A DNA stretch of 64,000 nt, taken from Neoarius graeffei (lineage: Eukaryota; Chordata; Actinopteri; Siluriformes; Ariidae). The position numbers and the translations under genes are program-made. Position 1 is the first letter of the stretch; every line of letters begins with the position of its first letter. Location of the stretch: contig NC_083569.1 in NCBI RefSeq assembly GCF_027579695.1, forward strand, positions 68,509,149-68,573,148, read 5' to 3'. The notes beneath the pieces were generated by a model, which was not told the origin of the DNA, did no database searches, and was given only the letters and a program-made list of their open reading frames with translations. Shown here in pieces: positions 31,865-42,325 of this stretch.

Positions 31865-32248
31865 CTCATCTCATCTCATCTCATTATCTCTAGCCGCTTT
31901 ATCCTGGTCTACAGGGTCGCAGGCAAGCTGGAGCCTATCCCAGCTGACTACGGGCGAAAGGCGGGGTACACCCTGGACAAGTCGCCAGGTCATCACAGGG
32001 CTGACACATAGACACAGACAACCATTCGCACTCACATTCACACCTACGGTCAATTTAGAGTCACCAGTTAACCTAACCTGCATGTCTTTGGACTGTGGGG
32101 GAAACCGGAGCACCCGGAGGAAACCCACGCGGACACGGGGAGAACATGCAAACTCCACACAGAAAGGCCCTCGCCGGCCCCGGGGCTCGAACCCAGGACC
32201 TTCTTGCTGTGAGGCGACAGCGCTAACCACTACACCACCGTGCCGCCC
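31865..32248 (-). mobile_element. SINE copy, near full length
   Basis: Flanked by TGCAAAATTTGT (31853-31864 and 32249-32260). Well preserved A box (GTGGTGTAGTGGTTAGCG) and B-box-like GGTTCGAGCCC on the minus strand; tail (TCTCA)n complement at left. Frames of 134 and 183 codons across it are shadows. Confidence 0.95.
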
Positions 32249-32260
32249 TGCAAAATTTGT

Positions 32261-33605
32261 TTCAAGTAAAAACATATCCAGAATATAGTCAAACTTATAA
32301 AATATTTATTGTATGATTAATATAAAACACATTATGATACTTTTTCAATGGAATAAAAACATGTATTCTATTCCCTTATGGTGGGTTTCATTCATTTGGT
32401 TTGATAGCATGCAATATTGTTAGCATATCGCTTATCCTACGTGTATTACGTCACTCTACCCAATGGAGAATGAGCGTTGAATATGGTTTACAATATTGTA
32501 TTTTTGTCAAGACAACGTGATGTCACACATTGGAGCTGATGCGAATACTCAGCGAGAAAGCTTTCTGCTGCACATGGACAGAAGTATTTCTTTGTTCGCC
32601 AGCAGTGCCCACAGTAAACTGTCACAGTGAATTAAGTAACCCCCCTGTTCTTAACTTTTTATAAAGTCTATAATTGTTCCATCAAATGTGTATGAATAAT
32701 AATAATAATAATATTTTTTTTAGTAGTATATCAGATATATTCCATTCAGCTAGCATGATACTGAATGAGTTGAAGACAAGTTCAATATTATGCTAGCCAA
32801 ATGGAATATCTGATATACTATGCCAGCCAATATTGATACAATTTTTAAGCTTGTTTTGAGTCATTTCAACATTCAAGCTTGAAACTGGCTAGAGAAATAG
32901 TATTTTTTTCTCAAAGAAGCAGTGATATTAATCAATTACCTAAATGTATATCACATATAATGTCAGTAGAATGCTCTATAAGCTTAGTAGCTCTGATGTT
33001 TTCTTTGCTTCTGTTGAATGAGGCAGTGAAAAAGAAATCTTACAAGCAGTTGGCCTCCAGGTTTTTCCTTTGTGCTTTGTTACAATCTTCAGGCCAAGCT
33101 AAACCCATTCTGAGTTGACCTTATGCTGTAGAGATTTTATTAGTCGTGACTTTACCACTCAGACTACTAGCAACACTTTCATGCTTCTTTGCTCCTTGTT
33201 CTCTTTTTTCTCCCTCTCATTCTTTCATTCCTGTCTTCTTGTCTGCCACTCAGATCCTGTGTTTCATTTTCAGCAAACTGAAATTCCATCACACGTTGCT
33301 GCACTTTCTCAGATCCTTTACTTGTCCTGTAATGGAACATTCACCCAGTGCAAACTAAAGGATGTTGAAGAAATGAAGCAAAGAATGAGAAAATGCCTCC
33401 AAATCCTAATCTTTTACCAATTGCTCTGAGAATGGGGGAGATGTCCAACTGGAATTCACTAATAAGGTTTCTTTGTTTCCCCTAGCTCTACTCTCATGCC
33501 AATTATTTCAAGGAGAAATCATGTTGTAAGTGATCCAAAGTACTAGTGTCATGTTCTACTAAGGACAAAATTGTATTGCTGTATGTATTACAGTATCATA
33601 CACTG
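32261..33605. other. No gene recognised; one hairpin
   Basis: AT-rich sequence with a short (AAT)n run near 32696 and the hairpin described separately. Frames at 33115-33429 have no recognisable motif. Confidence 0.5.
32724..32820. repeat. Inverted repeat (hairpin), possible miniature element
   Basis: TAGTATATCAGATATATTCC at the left is matched by GGAATATCTGATATACTA at the right, and CTAGCAT by ATGCTAG further in. Arms are about 33 bp. May be a folded-back miniature transposon end; no target duplication identified. Confidence 0.75.
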
Positions 33606-33879
33606 TACTAGTGCATCTCAAAAAAATTAGAATATTGTGAAAAAGTTTATTTTTCATAATTTAATTCAAAAAGGTAAACTTTCATATATTCTATATTCAT
33701 TAGATGTAAAGTGAAATATTTCAAGCCTTTTTTGTTTTAATTTTGATGATTATGGCTTATAGCTCATGAAAATCAGACATCCAGTATCTCAAATTATTAG
33801 AATATTTCCTAAGATCAATCAAAAAAGGATTTACAATAGAGAAATGTCCAACTTTGGAAAAGTATGTTCATTTATACAC

Positions 33880-35212
33880 TCAATATTTGGTTGGGGTTCC
33901 TTTAACATGAATTACTGCATCAGTGCGGCATGGCATGGCATGGCGACAATCAGCCTGTGACACTGCTGAGGTGTTATTGAAGCCCAGGTTGTTTTGATAG
34001 CAGCCTTCAGCTCGTCTGTATTTTTTGGCCGGGTGTTTCTCATCTTCTTCTTGACAATACTCCATAGATTCTCTCTGGGGTTCAGTTCAGGTGAGTTGGC
34101 GGGCCAAATAAGCACAGTCAGCAAACCATTTGGTAGTAGTTTTGGCACTGTGGTCAGATGCTAAGTCCTGATGGAAAAGGAAATTATCTCCATAAAGCTT
34201 AACAGCAGATGGAAGCATGAAGTGCTCTAAAATCTCCTGGTAGATGGCTGCATTGACTTTGGACTTGAAAAAACACAGTGGACCAACACCAGCAGATGAA
34301 ATGGCACCTCAAATCATCACAGACTGTGGAAACTTTACACTGGACTTCAAACACCTTGGATTCTGTGCCACTCTACTCTTCCTCCAGACTATAAGACCAT
34401 CCATCCATCCATTATCTGTAGCCACTTATCCTGTACAAGGTTGCAGGCAAGCTGGAGCCTATCCCAGCTGACTATGGGCAAGAGGCAGAGTACACCCTGG
34501 ACAAGTTGTCAGGTCATTGCAGGGCCAGTGAGGGCCTGCAGGGCCATAGAGACAAACAACCATTCACACTCACATTCACACCTATGGTCAATTTAGAGCC
34601 ACCAATTAGCCAAACCTGCATGTCTTTGGACTGTGGGGGAAACCGGAGCACCCGGAGGAAACCCACTCAGACATGGGGAGGACATGCAAACTCCACACAG
34701 AAAGGCCCTGTCAGTCACTGAGCTAGAACCCAGGACTTTCTTGCTGTGAGGCGACAGTGCTAACCGCTACACCACCATGCCGCTCTGACTCTAAGATGTT
34801 GATTTCCAAATGAAATGCAAAATTTACTTTCATCTGAAAAGAGAACTTTGGACCACTGAGCAACAGTCCAGTTTTTTCTCTCCTTAGCCCAGGTAAGACA
34901 CTTCTGACATCGTCTCTGGTTCAGGAGTGGCTTGATATGAGGAATGTGACAGTTGTAGCCCCTTTCCTGAAGACATCTGTGCGTGGTGGCTCTTGATGTA
35001 CTGACACCAGCCTCAGTCTACTCCTTGTGAAGCTCTCCCAAGTTCTTGAATTGACTTTTCTTGACAATCCCCTCAAGGCTGCGGTCATCCCTGTTGCTTG
35101 TACACTTTCTCCAGCCAGCCTTTTCAGCAATGACCTTTTGTGGCTTACCCTCCTTGTGGATGGTGTAGATGATCATCTTCTGGACAACTGTCAAGTCAGC
35201 AGTCTTCCCCAT
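33880..35212 (-). pseudogene. Tc1-F transposase, broken by SINE and frameshifts
   Basis: Minus-strand ATG at 35212: MGKTADLTVVQKMIIYTIHK, then AEKAGWRKCTSNRDD and KNLGELHKE. After the SINE, LDFKKHSGP-side fragments and IWPANSPELNPRENLWSIVK carry the C-terminal catalytic Glu. It ends ...VIHVKGTPTKY at 33880. Part of the central domain, including the second Asp region, is missing or scrambled. Confidence 0.85.
34397..34786 (-). mobile_element. SINE copy in Tc1-F (first)
   Basis: Flanked by GACTATAAGA (34387-34396) and GACTCTAAGA (34787-34796), one mismatch. Tail (CCAT)n at left, tRNA-like head at right (minus). Contains a small internal duplication around GGGCCAGTGAGGGCCTGCAG. Confidence 0.9.
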
Positions 35213-35341
35213 GATTTTGGTTGTGTGTACTGAACTAGACCGAGAGATACACAGTATTTATACTGTTTTACTCAAACTTGAAATGAAATATTCTAATAAT
35301 TTGAGATACTGGATTTATGAATTTTATGAGCTATAAGCCAT

Positions 35342-35720
35342 CTCATCTCATCTCATTATCTCTAGCTGCTTTATCCTGTTCTACAGGGTCGCAGGCAAGC
35401 TGGAGCCTATCCCAGCTGACTACGGGCAAAAGGTGGGGTACACCCTGGACAAGTCGCCAGGTCATCACAGGGCTGACACATAGACACAGATAACCATTCG
35501 CACTCACATTCACACCTACGGTCAATTTAGAGTCACCAGTTAACCTAACCTGCATGTCTTTGGACTGTGGGGAAAACCGGAGCACCCGGAGGAAACCCAC
35601 ACGGACACAGAGAGAACATGCAAACTCCACGCAGAAAGGCCCTCGCCGGCCACAGGGCTCGAACCCGGACCTTCTTGCTGTGAGGCAACAGCGCTAACCA
35701 CTACACCACCGTGCCGCCCT
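35342..35720 (-). mobile_element. SINE copy in Tc1-F (second, inside its terminal repeat)
   Basis: Flanked by GCTATAAGCCAT (35330-35341) and GCTAGAAGCCAT (35721-35732). Head at right, tail (TCTCA)n at left. Confidence 0.92.
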
Positions 35721-35876
35721 GCTAGAAGCCATAATCATCAAAATTAAGAAAAAAAAAGTTTTGAAATATTTCAATATGTAATAAATATAGAATACATGAA
35801 AGTTTACCTATTTAATTAAATTACCAAAAAAAAACTTTTTCATGATATTCTATTTTTTTTTTTAGATGCACCAGTA

Positions 35877-37977
35877 TATATAACAGTGTAAATTGTATTT
35901 GGGACAAATCCAAACAGTAGTTGTTATTTAATGCAAAATGTAGATTACATTTGTATTTACATTTAAAATGGGTGTAATCCTTATCCCAATCTGATCTTAG
36001 AGATAAATGTTACATCAGAAAATATTTGTCTAAGTGTTACCCCTAAAGAAGCAAAGACATTAATGTGTCAGTTATCATTCTACTGCAAGTTATATAAACA
36101 GCATAATGCTTTTCTCCCCTGCAGATCTCTTCAGTCCTTAGGAAATATCAAAGAAAGTCATCATTTTCAACTGTCATATATTTTCCTCTTCATTTCCAAC
36201 TTTATTTATTATGTTGTTATCTTTTCTGCAAGGGCACCAGACATGCAAGCGAGAACTTGTCGCTCGAAGGTACATTGGGAGCTGGCTTTCAGCATTTCAT
36301 CATCTCCATTGCACAATACGCATAGAGATAGTTCACTCGAGGAGCCATGAGCACAAATCAGTGTAATGACGCTCCGCTTTTCTTCCCTACAAACTGTCAA
36401 CAAGAAAATACTATTGGCATTTGCGTAGTTGCTGTATGCTCTCCAATCCTGCATCTCCCCCCCACATCCATACTGCCATAAGTAAGTAAAATGTATTAAC
36501 AGCAAGTGGAGAAAGAGTGCAGAGGCGAGGCAAGGTGATGAGTGGGTATGCACACTCTCACTGAGAAAGCCCTACTTCCAGAAAACAGCCTTTGCTGCAG
36601 TTCAAAAGTGTTTCACACAAGAGTAAGCCCGTAACTGTAAATATGACACTTTGTGAGGAGTGTCATAACAGCTTGTGTTTGGCTTACAGATGGTTGTTGT
36701 TAAAATGAGTTTGCAGCCCATCACAACACCCTCTCTAAGAGATGCAAATGGATTGTGTGGCACATTCTGAAAAAATATAATGCTGCTAGAACATGAAGAA
36801 TGATTACTTGGTCAATAATAATAATAACAACAACAATATTTACAAGAGGCTGCGTAACTAAGGTTTTGCTGAGTTGCTGTCACTGTTATATAAAAATCAG
36901 TCCACAGACACATATGGAAATATTGTTTTAAAGAATAAGCTCCCTTTTATTTAAAACAGAGCTGCATAATTTGAGTCCAAAAGTTGCCCTGCTGAGTTTA
37001 TTTGCTTTTTATTCATTGTGGAAGAACTGTAGTCAAATAACACTATCATAAATCACACCATTCTACAGCATACCTGCAACCAAGCTGATATTTAAAAACA
37101 TATTATAGGGATGGATCTCTGAACTGGTGGCCTGTTCAGTGGAGTAATTGGTTTCCCACTGAGAAACCCAGCAGTTATGGATTAAGTTTGGTCGCCTGTG
37201 CTCTTGACAAATGCCATCTCTCCACATCCCCCTAAAGCCCCATCACGTCTGCCCAAAGCCTCCCCCAGAGACCTGGTTAAACACAACTCCATTACCTGCT
37301 CCCAGGCACGAGCAATGGATAAGGAGCACATCAATCACTCCGTCTTTGGCTCTTAAAAAATTTATAGGCCTCTGCTTTACTTTTGCCTCCTCCTGCGAGT
37401 AGGTTGGCCATTGTTCAAACATCAATCGTTCAGGCCTGTCAGCTGCAGTGCTCTAGCTCATCATGGCTGCCAGAGAGAGAGAGAGAGAGAGAGCAAGGAT
37501 AGAGACCTGAGGGTGGAAGGTGGGGGGTGAGTGACAGAGTGGTGGCTGGGGTTTAAGGGTTGATGTTGAGTGAGTGAAAGATGAGAATGGGTTTCTAGAA
37601 CAGCAAAAAATATCAAATAAGGTTTGAAATAAAAACTTTAAAATGTGTTGAGCACCATATATTCATTACCTAGTCACTGCAGAGTATATATCCATCATAA
37701 AATGTGCCATGGTGCTCAAACTGTATTTTTAAAACAGTTATGAGTTATATTTTATTTTTTAATTTAAAAATTAAAAAAATCATGATTGAGTCAGAGGAGG
37801 AAAATTGTTCAAAAATATGGTAGTTGTGTGTGTGGCCTCTGCATTTCTGTAATACTAATTCACCAGGAGTCAGTGTTGCTGGGTCAAAATTTGTGGGAGA
37901 TATCTGAGATACATCAGATACCATTCGAGATACATCAAACACCATCATATTGCAACCTTAGAAATAAACCCCACTTC
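35877..37977. other. No gene recognised; (GA)n at 37469-37492
   Basis: Single-copy-looking sequence. Frames of 95 and 114 codons (36063-36350, 36209-36553) overlap on opposite strands and show no motif. A GA microsatellite of about 12 units is at 37469-37492. Confidence 0.5.
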
Positions 37978-38574
37978 ATAGTGCCCTGTCACACTACGAC
38001 GTTCTCACCAGCGTTCGAGTAACGTGTTGCGAAACGCAGAGGAACGTCGAGAACGTTAGAAAAAAGTTACAAGAAAGTTAGACGAGCGTCGGCAAACGTT
38101 GGGGAATGTCGAGGGACGTCGGCGAACGCTGAGGGTGAAAAATAGTTTTGGGTGTGCACAAAAATTCAGGACGTTCTATCAAAACGCTACTTACACGTTA
38201 GAGGAACGTTACACGAAAGTTTGCGGGCGTTACTCGAACGTTACTCGAAAGTCAGGACGTTCCCTGGACGCTAGGCGGACGCCGGCCCATCAGGGTCGAG
38301 TGTCCAGCGCGTGCCTAGCGCTTGGGTAACGCTTGCCTAACGCCTGTGTAACGTCCATCGAACGTCTGTCCAGCGTGTCGCCAACGTTTTTCAGCGTTCG
38401 TCAGCGTTCGCCGAGCGTTCTTAACGCTCATGTAACGCTCTTTCAACATCTTTCTAACGTCTGTCAGCGTTCTGAATTTTTCCAGCGTCTGTGTAACGTC
38501 CATGTAGCATCCTTGTAACGCGCCTGTAACCTACTGGTAGCGTTCAGGAGCATTTGGCAGGCACTTGCCAGAAA

Positions 38575-38585
38575 TATATTTAAAA
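38575..38585 (+). promoter_or_regulatory. TATA-like box for the Harbinger transposase
   Basis: TATATTTAAAA lies about 70 bp before the ATG at 38648, leaving room for a 30-40 base leader. It is the only TATA-like element between the subterminal array and the gene. Confidence 0.5.
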
Positions 38586-38647
38586 GGGGCTTGCAGAGGC
38601 CACCGACAGTCCTGTTGGAACTTTCACAGAGTGAAGACTTCCGAACA

Positions 38648-39943
38648 ATGACAGACCAAGAGAAACACCAGTATGCTGTTGCTGCTCTCATGCATCACAA
38701 CAACCTCCTGCAGTTGGCATTGCACCAGGTTAAGATGTCCAAGGCAGAGGCAAAGAAGAAAAGGAAGAGGAGAGGGAGAAAGAGCTGGGTGAGACCCTGG
38801 ATAGGAAGGCGACCACAGTTTGGTGTTTATGACAAGCTGATGGCTGAACTCCGAGCTGAAGACCAAGCCTCCTTCCACAACTTCCTGCGCATGCCAGCAG
38901 TGATGTTTGATGAGCTGAGACAGAGAGTTGGTCCCAGGATCACCAAGAAGGACACTCGCTTTAGACCGGCCCTCGACCCTGGTATGAAGCTGGCCCTGAC
39001 TTTGCGACACCTTGCCTCTGGTGACAGCTATGCTTCACAGAAGTTTGCCTGGAGAGTACCTCACAACACACAGTCACTGGTGGTCAGAGAGGTTTCCCAT
39101 GCCATACTGGACGAGTACCTGGATGAGATGCTGACCTGCCCCAGTACGCCAGAAGAGTGGAAGGAAGTTGCTGACAGATTCTATCAGAGGTGGAACTTCC
39201 CCCATGTCCTGGGAGCACTAGATGGCAAGCATGTGGCCATTAGGTGTCCTGCAGAGAGTGGCTCCTTGTATTACAACTACAAGGGGTTCTATTCCATCGT
39301 GTTGCTGGCCCTTGTGGATTCTGACTACAAGTTCCTGTGGGCAGATCTTGGAGGCCTGGGATCAGCATCCGATGCCCAGATCTACAACTCCAGTGAGCTG
39401 AAACATGGAGCTGAAGAAGACCTGCTTGGGTTTCCACAGCCTATACCTCTCCCACAAGACACTACAGATGTTCCATACTTCTTCATTGGAGATGACGCCT
39501 TTGCCCTGAGAGCCTACATGATGAAGCCCTACAGTCTCCGTGGTCTATCACAGGAGGAGCGCATTTTCAACTACAGACTGTCGAGAGCCAGGAGGGTCGT
39601 GGAGAACGCCTTTGGGATCCTTGCCAACAGGTTCCAGGTGATTCTTGGCACTATGCAGCACAAGCCAGAGACTGTGAAGCTGATAGTGAAGACCTGCTTG
39701 GTCCTTCACAACTTGATGAGGGTCAGATATCCAACACTGCAGAACCAACAGCTGGACCAGCCAGAAGGTCCAGAAGAAGACTTTGTGCCTGGTGCCTGGA
39801 GAGATGGCTTCAATATGGAAGACACACAGGTTGTTGCAGGCCCCAACACTGCGACCAAAGAAGCCAAGAAGCAGAGGAACCTCATCAAGCACTGGGTCAA
39901 CTCCTCAGCTGGGGCACTGGACTGGCAGGACAGGATGGTGTAG
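38648..39943 (+). CDS. Harbinger transposase (HARBI1-like, DDE)
   Basis: 431 residues from ATG 38648 (MTDQEKHQYA). The frame is open from TTG 38591, but TTG is not a likely eukaryotic start. Order: basic stretch KKKRKRRGRKSW (possible nuclear signal), ELRAEDQASFHNFLRMPAVM, helix-turn-helix region LALTLRHLASGDSYASQKF, then the DDE_4 catalytic core: Asp in LGALDGKHVAIRCP, Asp in GSASDAQIYNSSEL, Glu in RARRVVENAFGIL. There are no stops or frameshifts, length is as expected for the family, and all three catalytic residues are present, so this is the one gene in the window that could still be functional. It would cut at the terminal repeats, normally with a MADF/Myb-like partner. Confidence 0.93.
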   Translation: MTDQEKHQYAVAALMHHNNLLQLALHQVKMSKAEAKKKRKRRGRKSWVRPWIGRRPQFGVYDKLMAELRAEDQASFHNFLRMPAVMFDELRQRVGPRITKKDTRFRPALDPGMKLALTLRHLASGDSYASQKFAWRVPHNTQSLVVREVSHAILDEYLDEMLTCPSTPEEWKEVADRFYQRWNFPHVLGALDGKHVAIRCPAESGSLYYNYKGFYSIVLLALVDSDYKFLWADLGGLGSASDAQIYNSSELKHGAEEDLLGFPQPIPLPQDTTDVPYFFIGDDAFALRAYMMKPYSLRGLSQEERIFNYRLSRARRVVENAFGILANRFQVILGTMQHKPETVKLIVKTCLVLHNLMRVRYPTLQNQQLDQPEGPEEDFVPGAWRDGFNMEDTQVVAGPNTATKEAKKQRNLIKHWVNSSAGALDWQDRMV

Positions 39944-40061
39944 ACCTGGACCCTAGTGTTGCAATGCAGAATGGACTTAATATAGACTATACTTTTTGGT
40001 AGAAACTGAAATATTGTATGTGTAACTTAATTACAATGACTTATTTGTCGATAACAGTAAT

Positions 40062-40067
40062 AATAAA
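40062..40067 (+). terminator. Poly(A) signal after the transposase
   Basis: AATAAA 119 bases after the stop codon, followed by GTGTGTGTCATTT, a GT-rich downstream element. Confidence 0.6.
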
Positions 40068-40404
40068 AGTAATTGTGTGTGTCATTTCGAAGTAATTATT
40101 TTTACTGATCGCCCTACTTTTTTAGCCAATCTGTTCTAGGCATGATCTCTTTTTCAATTATTTATTTTACTGAGTTCCCGGTCGACCCCTTTTCACGTAA
40201 CCAAACGTATAAAACAGTATTAATAAATGTCATAGTTTTATTTTGTATTGTTTTATTCTTTTTAATTTTTTTAACTTTATTTTTTTGGGGGGGGATTTTG
40301 TATTTTTTTATTATATTTTTTATTTTATTTTAGATTTTACTTTTTTTTTTTATTTTAAAATAAAAAGTAAACTCAAAAATAAAATAAAAAATAACATAAA
40401 ATAA

Positions 40405-40702
40405 AATAAAACAGATAAACTAAACGAAAAATATAAAATAAAACAGATAAACTAAACGAAAAATATAAAATAAAACAGATAAACTAAACGAAAAATATAA
40501 AATAAAACAGATAAACTAAACGAAAAATATAAAATAAAACAGATAAACTAAACGAAAAATATAAAATAAAACAGATAAACTAAACGAACAATATAAAATA
40601 AAACAGATACAATAAACGAAAAATATAAAATAAAACAGATACAATAAACGAAAAATATAAAACAAAACAGATAAACTAAACGAAAAATATAAAATAAAAC
40701 AT
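40405..40702. repeat. 32-bp tandem array inside the Harbinger element
   Basis: About nine copies of a unit around CAGATAAACTAAACGAAAAA plus TATAAAATAAAA, with a few substitutions (GATACAATAAACG in some). There are no spacers. It sits between the two convergent genes, flanked on both sides by T/A-rich sequence that is itself near-palindromic. Confidence 0.95.
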
Positions 40703-40962
40703 ATATTTTACTTTTTATTTTATTTTTTATTTTATCTTTTATTTTATATTTTATTGTATATTTTTTATTTTACCTTTTATTTTTTATTTTATCTTTTATT
40801 TTATTTTATAATCTTTTTTTACTTATTTTATTTTTTATTTTTTTTCCATTATTTTTTTGGGGGGGAAAATATTAAAAACAAGAAATTGAAAGTTTCACGC
40901 AAGAACCAGGCAAAGTTCAAACTATGTACAACATTTATTTACAGATTCCTAAACAAAAAGTT

Positions 40963-41095
40963 CTACGAGTCAGTCTCTGGGTCCACTGGTGGCTGTGGAG
41001 TGTTGAGCGTGTCAGTCAGAGAGGTAGCCGTGGACGGGGTGGCAACTGGACCTGGACTGTCCAGGGTGCTGAATAAGTCGCTGACACTGAGGGAA
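40963..41095 (-). pseudogene. Possible 3' exon of the Harbinger second gene
   Basis: The minus strand is open from a possible acceptor (TTCCCTCAG near 41085-41093) through SVSDLFSTLDSPGPVATPST and TPQPPVDPETDS to TAG at 40963-40965. The Ser/Thr/Pro-rich end looks like the tail of a MADF/Myb-type partner protein, convergent with the transposase as in two-gene Harbingers. The DNA-binding part would have to lie between 41095 and the terminal repeat, where there is no room, so it has been deleted. Weak on sequence alone. Confidence 0.4.
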
Positions 41096-41250
41096 CGTTG
41101 GCTGAGCGTTACCCAAGCGTTACAAGAACGTTACAACATCGTTGACCTAGAAACTTAATTTGAAGAACGTCGACGTTCCCCGGCGTTTCGCAAATTTTTA
41201 AAAACGCAACCAAACGTCGAACAAAACGCTATAGTGTGACAGGGCCCATA

Positions 41251-42140
41251 CAGGCCTAATGAGCTTGCTGGCTAATGTTAGGTAATTAGCTAAGCCCAAA
41301 GAACTAAATCCAATACATTTTTTTAAATCACATAAAAACTGTAATATATGCTTAAAGTAATTAGGAATTTTTTCCCTGCACATCATCTTTTAGATATCTA
41401 GCTAAAGTTAGCCGACTAGCTCACCAGCATTGATGTCAGAGCACCACAGGAAGTGAGTAGAAATCACACAGGGTCTCTGAATGCTCCAATGTCAAAGGAG
41501 AGTAATCCTTCCTGCTTTGTGTTTTATATATGTAACCAATATAGGCAACTAGTTTTGTCTCTACTGTGCTGTTACACTGTTCCATCAGTGATCAGGTCAG
41601 ATGTGTATGAACACACCTGCGGTAAGTTAGGTGTCTTAAAACCAAACACTTGTTAAAAATTGAGTTTCTTTTTATACCTGGTACTCAGCAATTGTGACAG
41701 TCATGTGTATTATCTTATCTAAGTTACTGTATTATCATTATAGCACTTTTGTATTAGTGAGGAAATAACGATAATGGCAGCAGAGACTATAATTACATTA
41801 TTTCGAGTCTCGAAAATGCCCCAAAATTCATACTACCACACTAACTGGAATGTCAAGACAGAAAAGGGGCTGTTATTACTGAGACATATTATTTAGTGCA
41901 TAATATGTGATTTGGTACAAAATCTCATTAGTACTTAGATGTGTATTGACATTTACTTGTGTGATGTAGACAGGAACAGAACAACAATGTTAAAAAGATC
42001 TTTTGCAAATAACTTTCAATAGCACTTTTGGTTAAAACCCCAAATCCTAACTCACCAGCTTTACATAATGTTCATTCTACCCACTTTTTTTTTTTTTTTT
42101 ATTTAAGGTAATGAAGGCAATACAGTCTGTCATCTTAGTT
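41251..42140. other. No gene recognised
   Basis: AT-rich, no motif. A poly-T run lies near 42089. Confidence 0.5.
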
Positions 42141-42325
42141 TAGAGGGAATGCCATGGTCTAATGGTTAAAGCTTTGGGACTTTAGCTTTGGGACTAAAAG
42201 GTTGCCGGTTTGATTCCCTAGACTAGCAGGAGCAAGGCACCTAACCCCCAACTGCTCCCCAGGCTGCTCTGGGTATGCTGTATGTCGCTCTGGATAAGAG
42301 CGTTTGCTAAATGGCATTAATGTAG
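42141..42325 (+). mobile_element. tRNA-derived SINE of a second family
   Basis: Head ATGGTCTAATGGTTAAAGC (A box) and GGTTGCCGGTTTGATTCC (B box), then GAGCAAGGCACCTAACCCCC and the LINE-like tail TCGCTCTGGATAAGAGCG followed by TTTGCTAAATGGC. A GGGACTTTAGCTTT segment is duplicated inside the head. Unlike the DANA-like SINE it lacks the GGTTTCCTCCGG core. Confidence 0.8.

Larger units (their letters stand above)
33608..35874 (-). mobile_element. Tc1-F, Tc1-like element of another family with two SINE insertions
   Basis: Ends CTAGTGCATCTCAAAAAAAT and, complemented, CTGGTGCATCTAAAAAAAA, with TA outside both (33606-33607 and 35875-35876). Length is 2267 bp, or about 1.5 kb without the two SINEs and their duplications. 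Transposase on the minus strand. Confidence 0.9.
37981..41247 (+). mobile_element. PIF/Harbinger transposon with intact transposase
   Basis: 3267 bp. The 16-bp ends GTGCCCTGTCACACTA and GGGCCCTGTCACACTA (complement) differ at one base; a second matching block further in (TTGCGAAACGC..GGAACGTCGA) makes an imperfect inverted repeat of about 75 bp. ATA flanks both sides (37978-37980 and 41248-41250), a 3-bp duplication as in Harbinger, though TTA/TAA is more usual. Both subterminal regions are crowded with AACGTT/AGCGTT-type motifs. Contents: promoter, transposase, poly(A) signal, an AT-rich tandem array and a possible remnant of the second gene. Confidence 0.93.

Noticed and set aside
31737-32288. 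183-codon plus and 134-codon minus reading frames
   Set aside because: They lie across a SINE with clear heads and target duplication; the same peptides recur at every SINE copy.
36063-36553. Overlapping frames of 95 and 114 codons on opposite strands
   Set aside because: No motif on either strand; both are in a length range expected by chance.
38591-38647. TTG start giving a 450-residue Harbinger transposase
   Set aside because: TTG is not a normal eukaryotic start; ATG at 38648 follows a TATA-like box at a sensible distance.
40405-40702. Regular 32-bp repeats resembling a CRISPR array
   Set aside because: Units are directly abutting with no spacers, and the context is a eukaryotic transposon.
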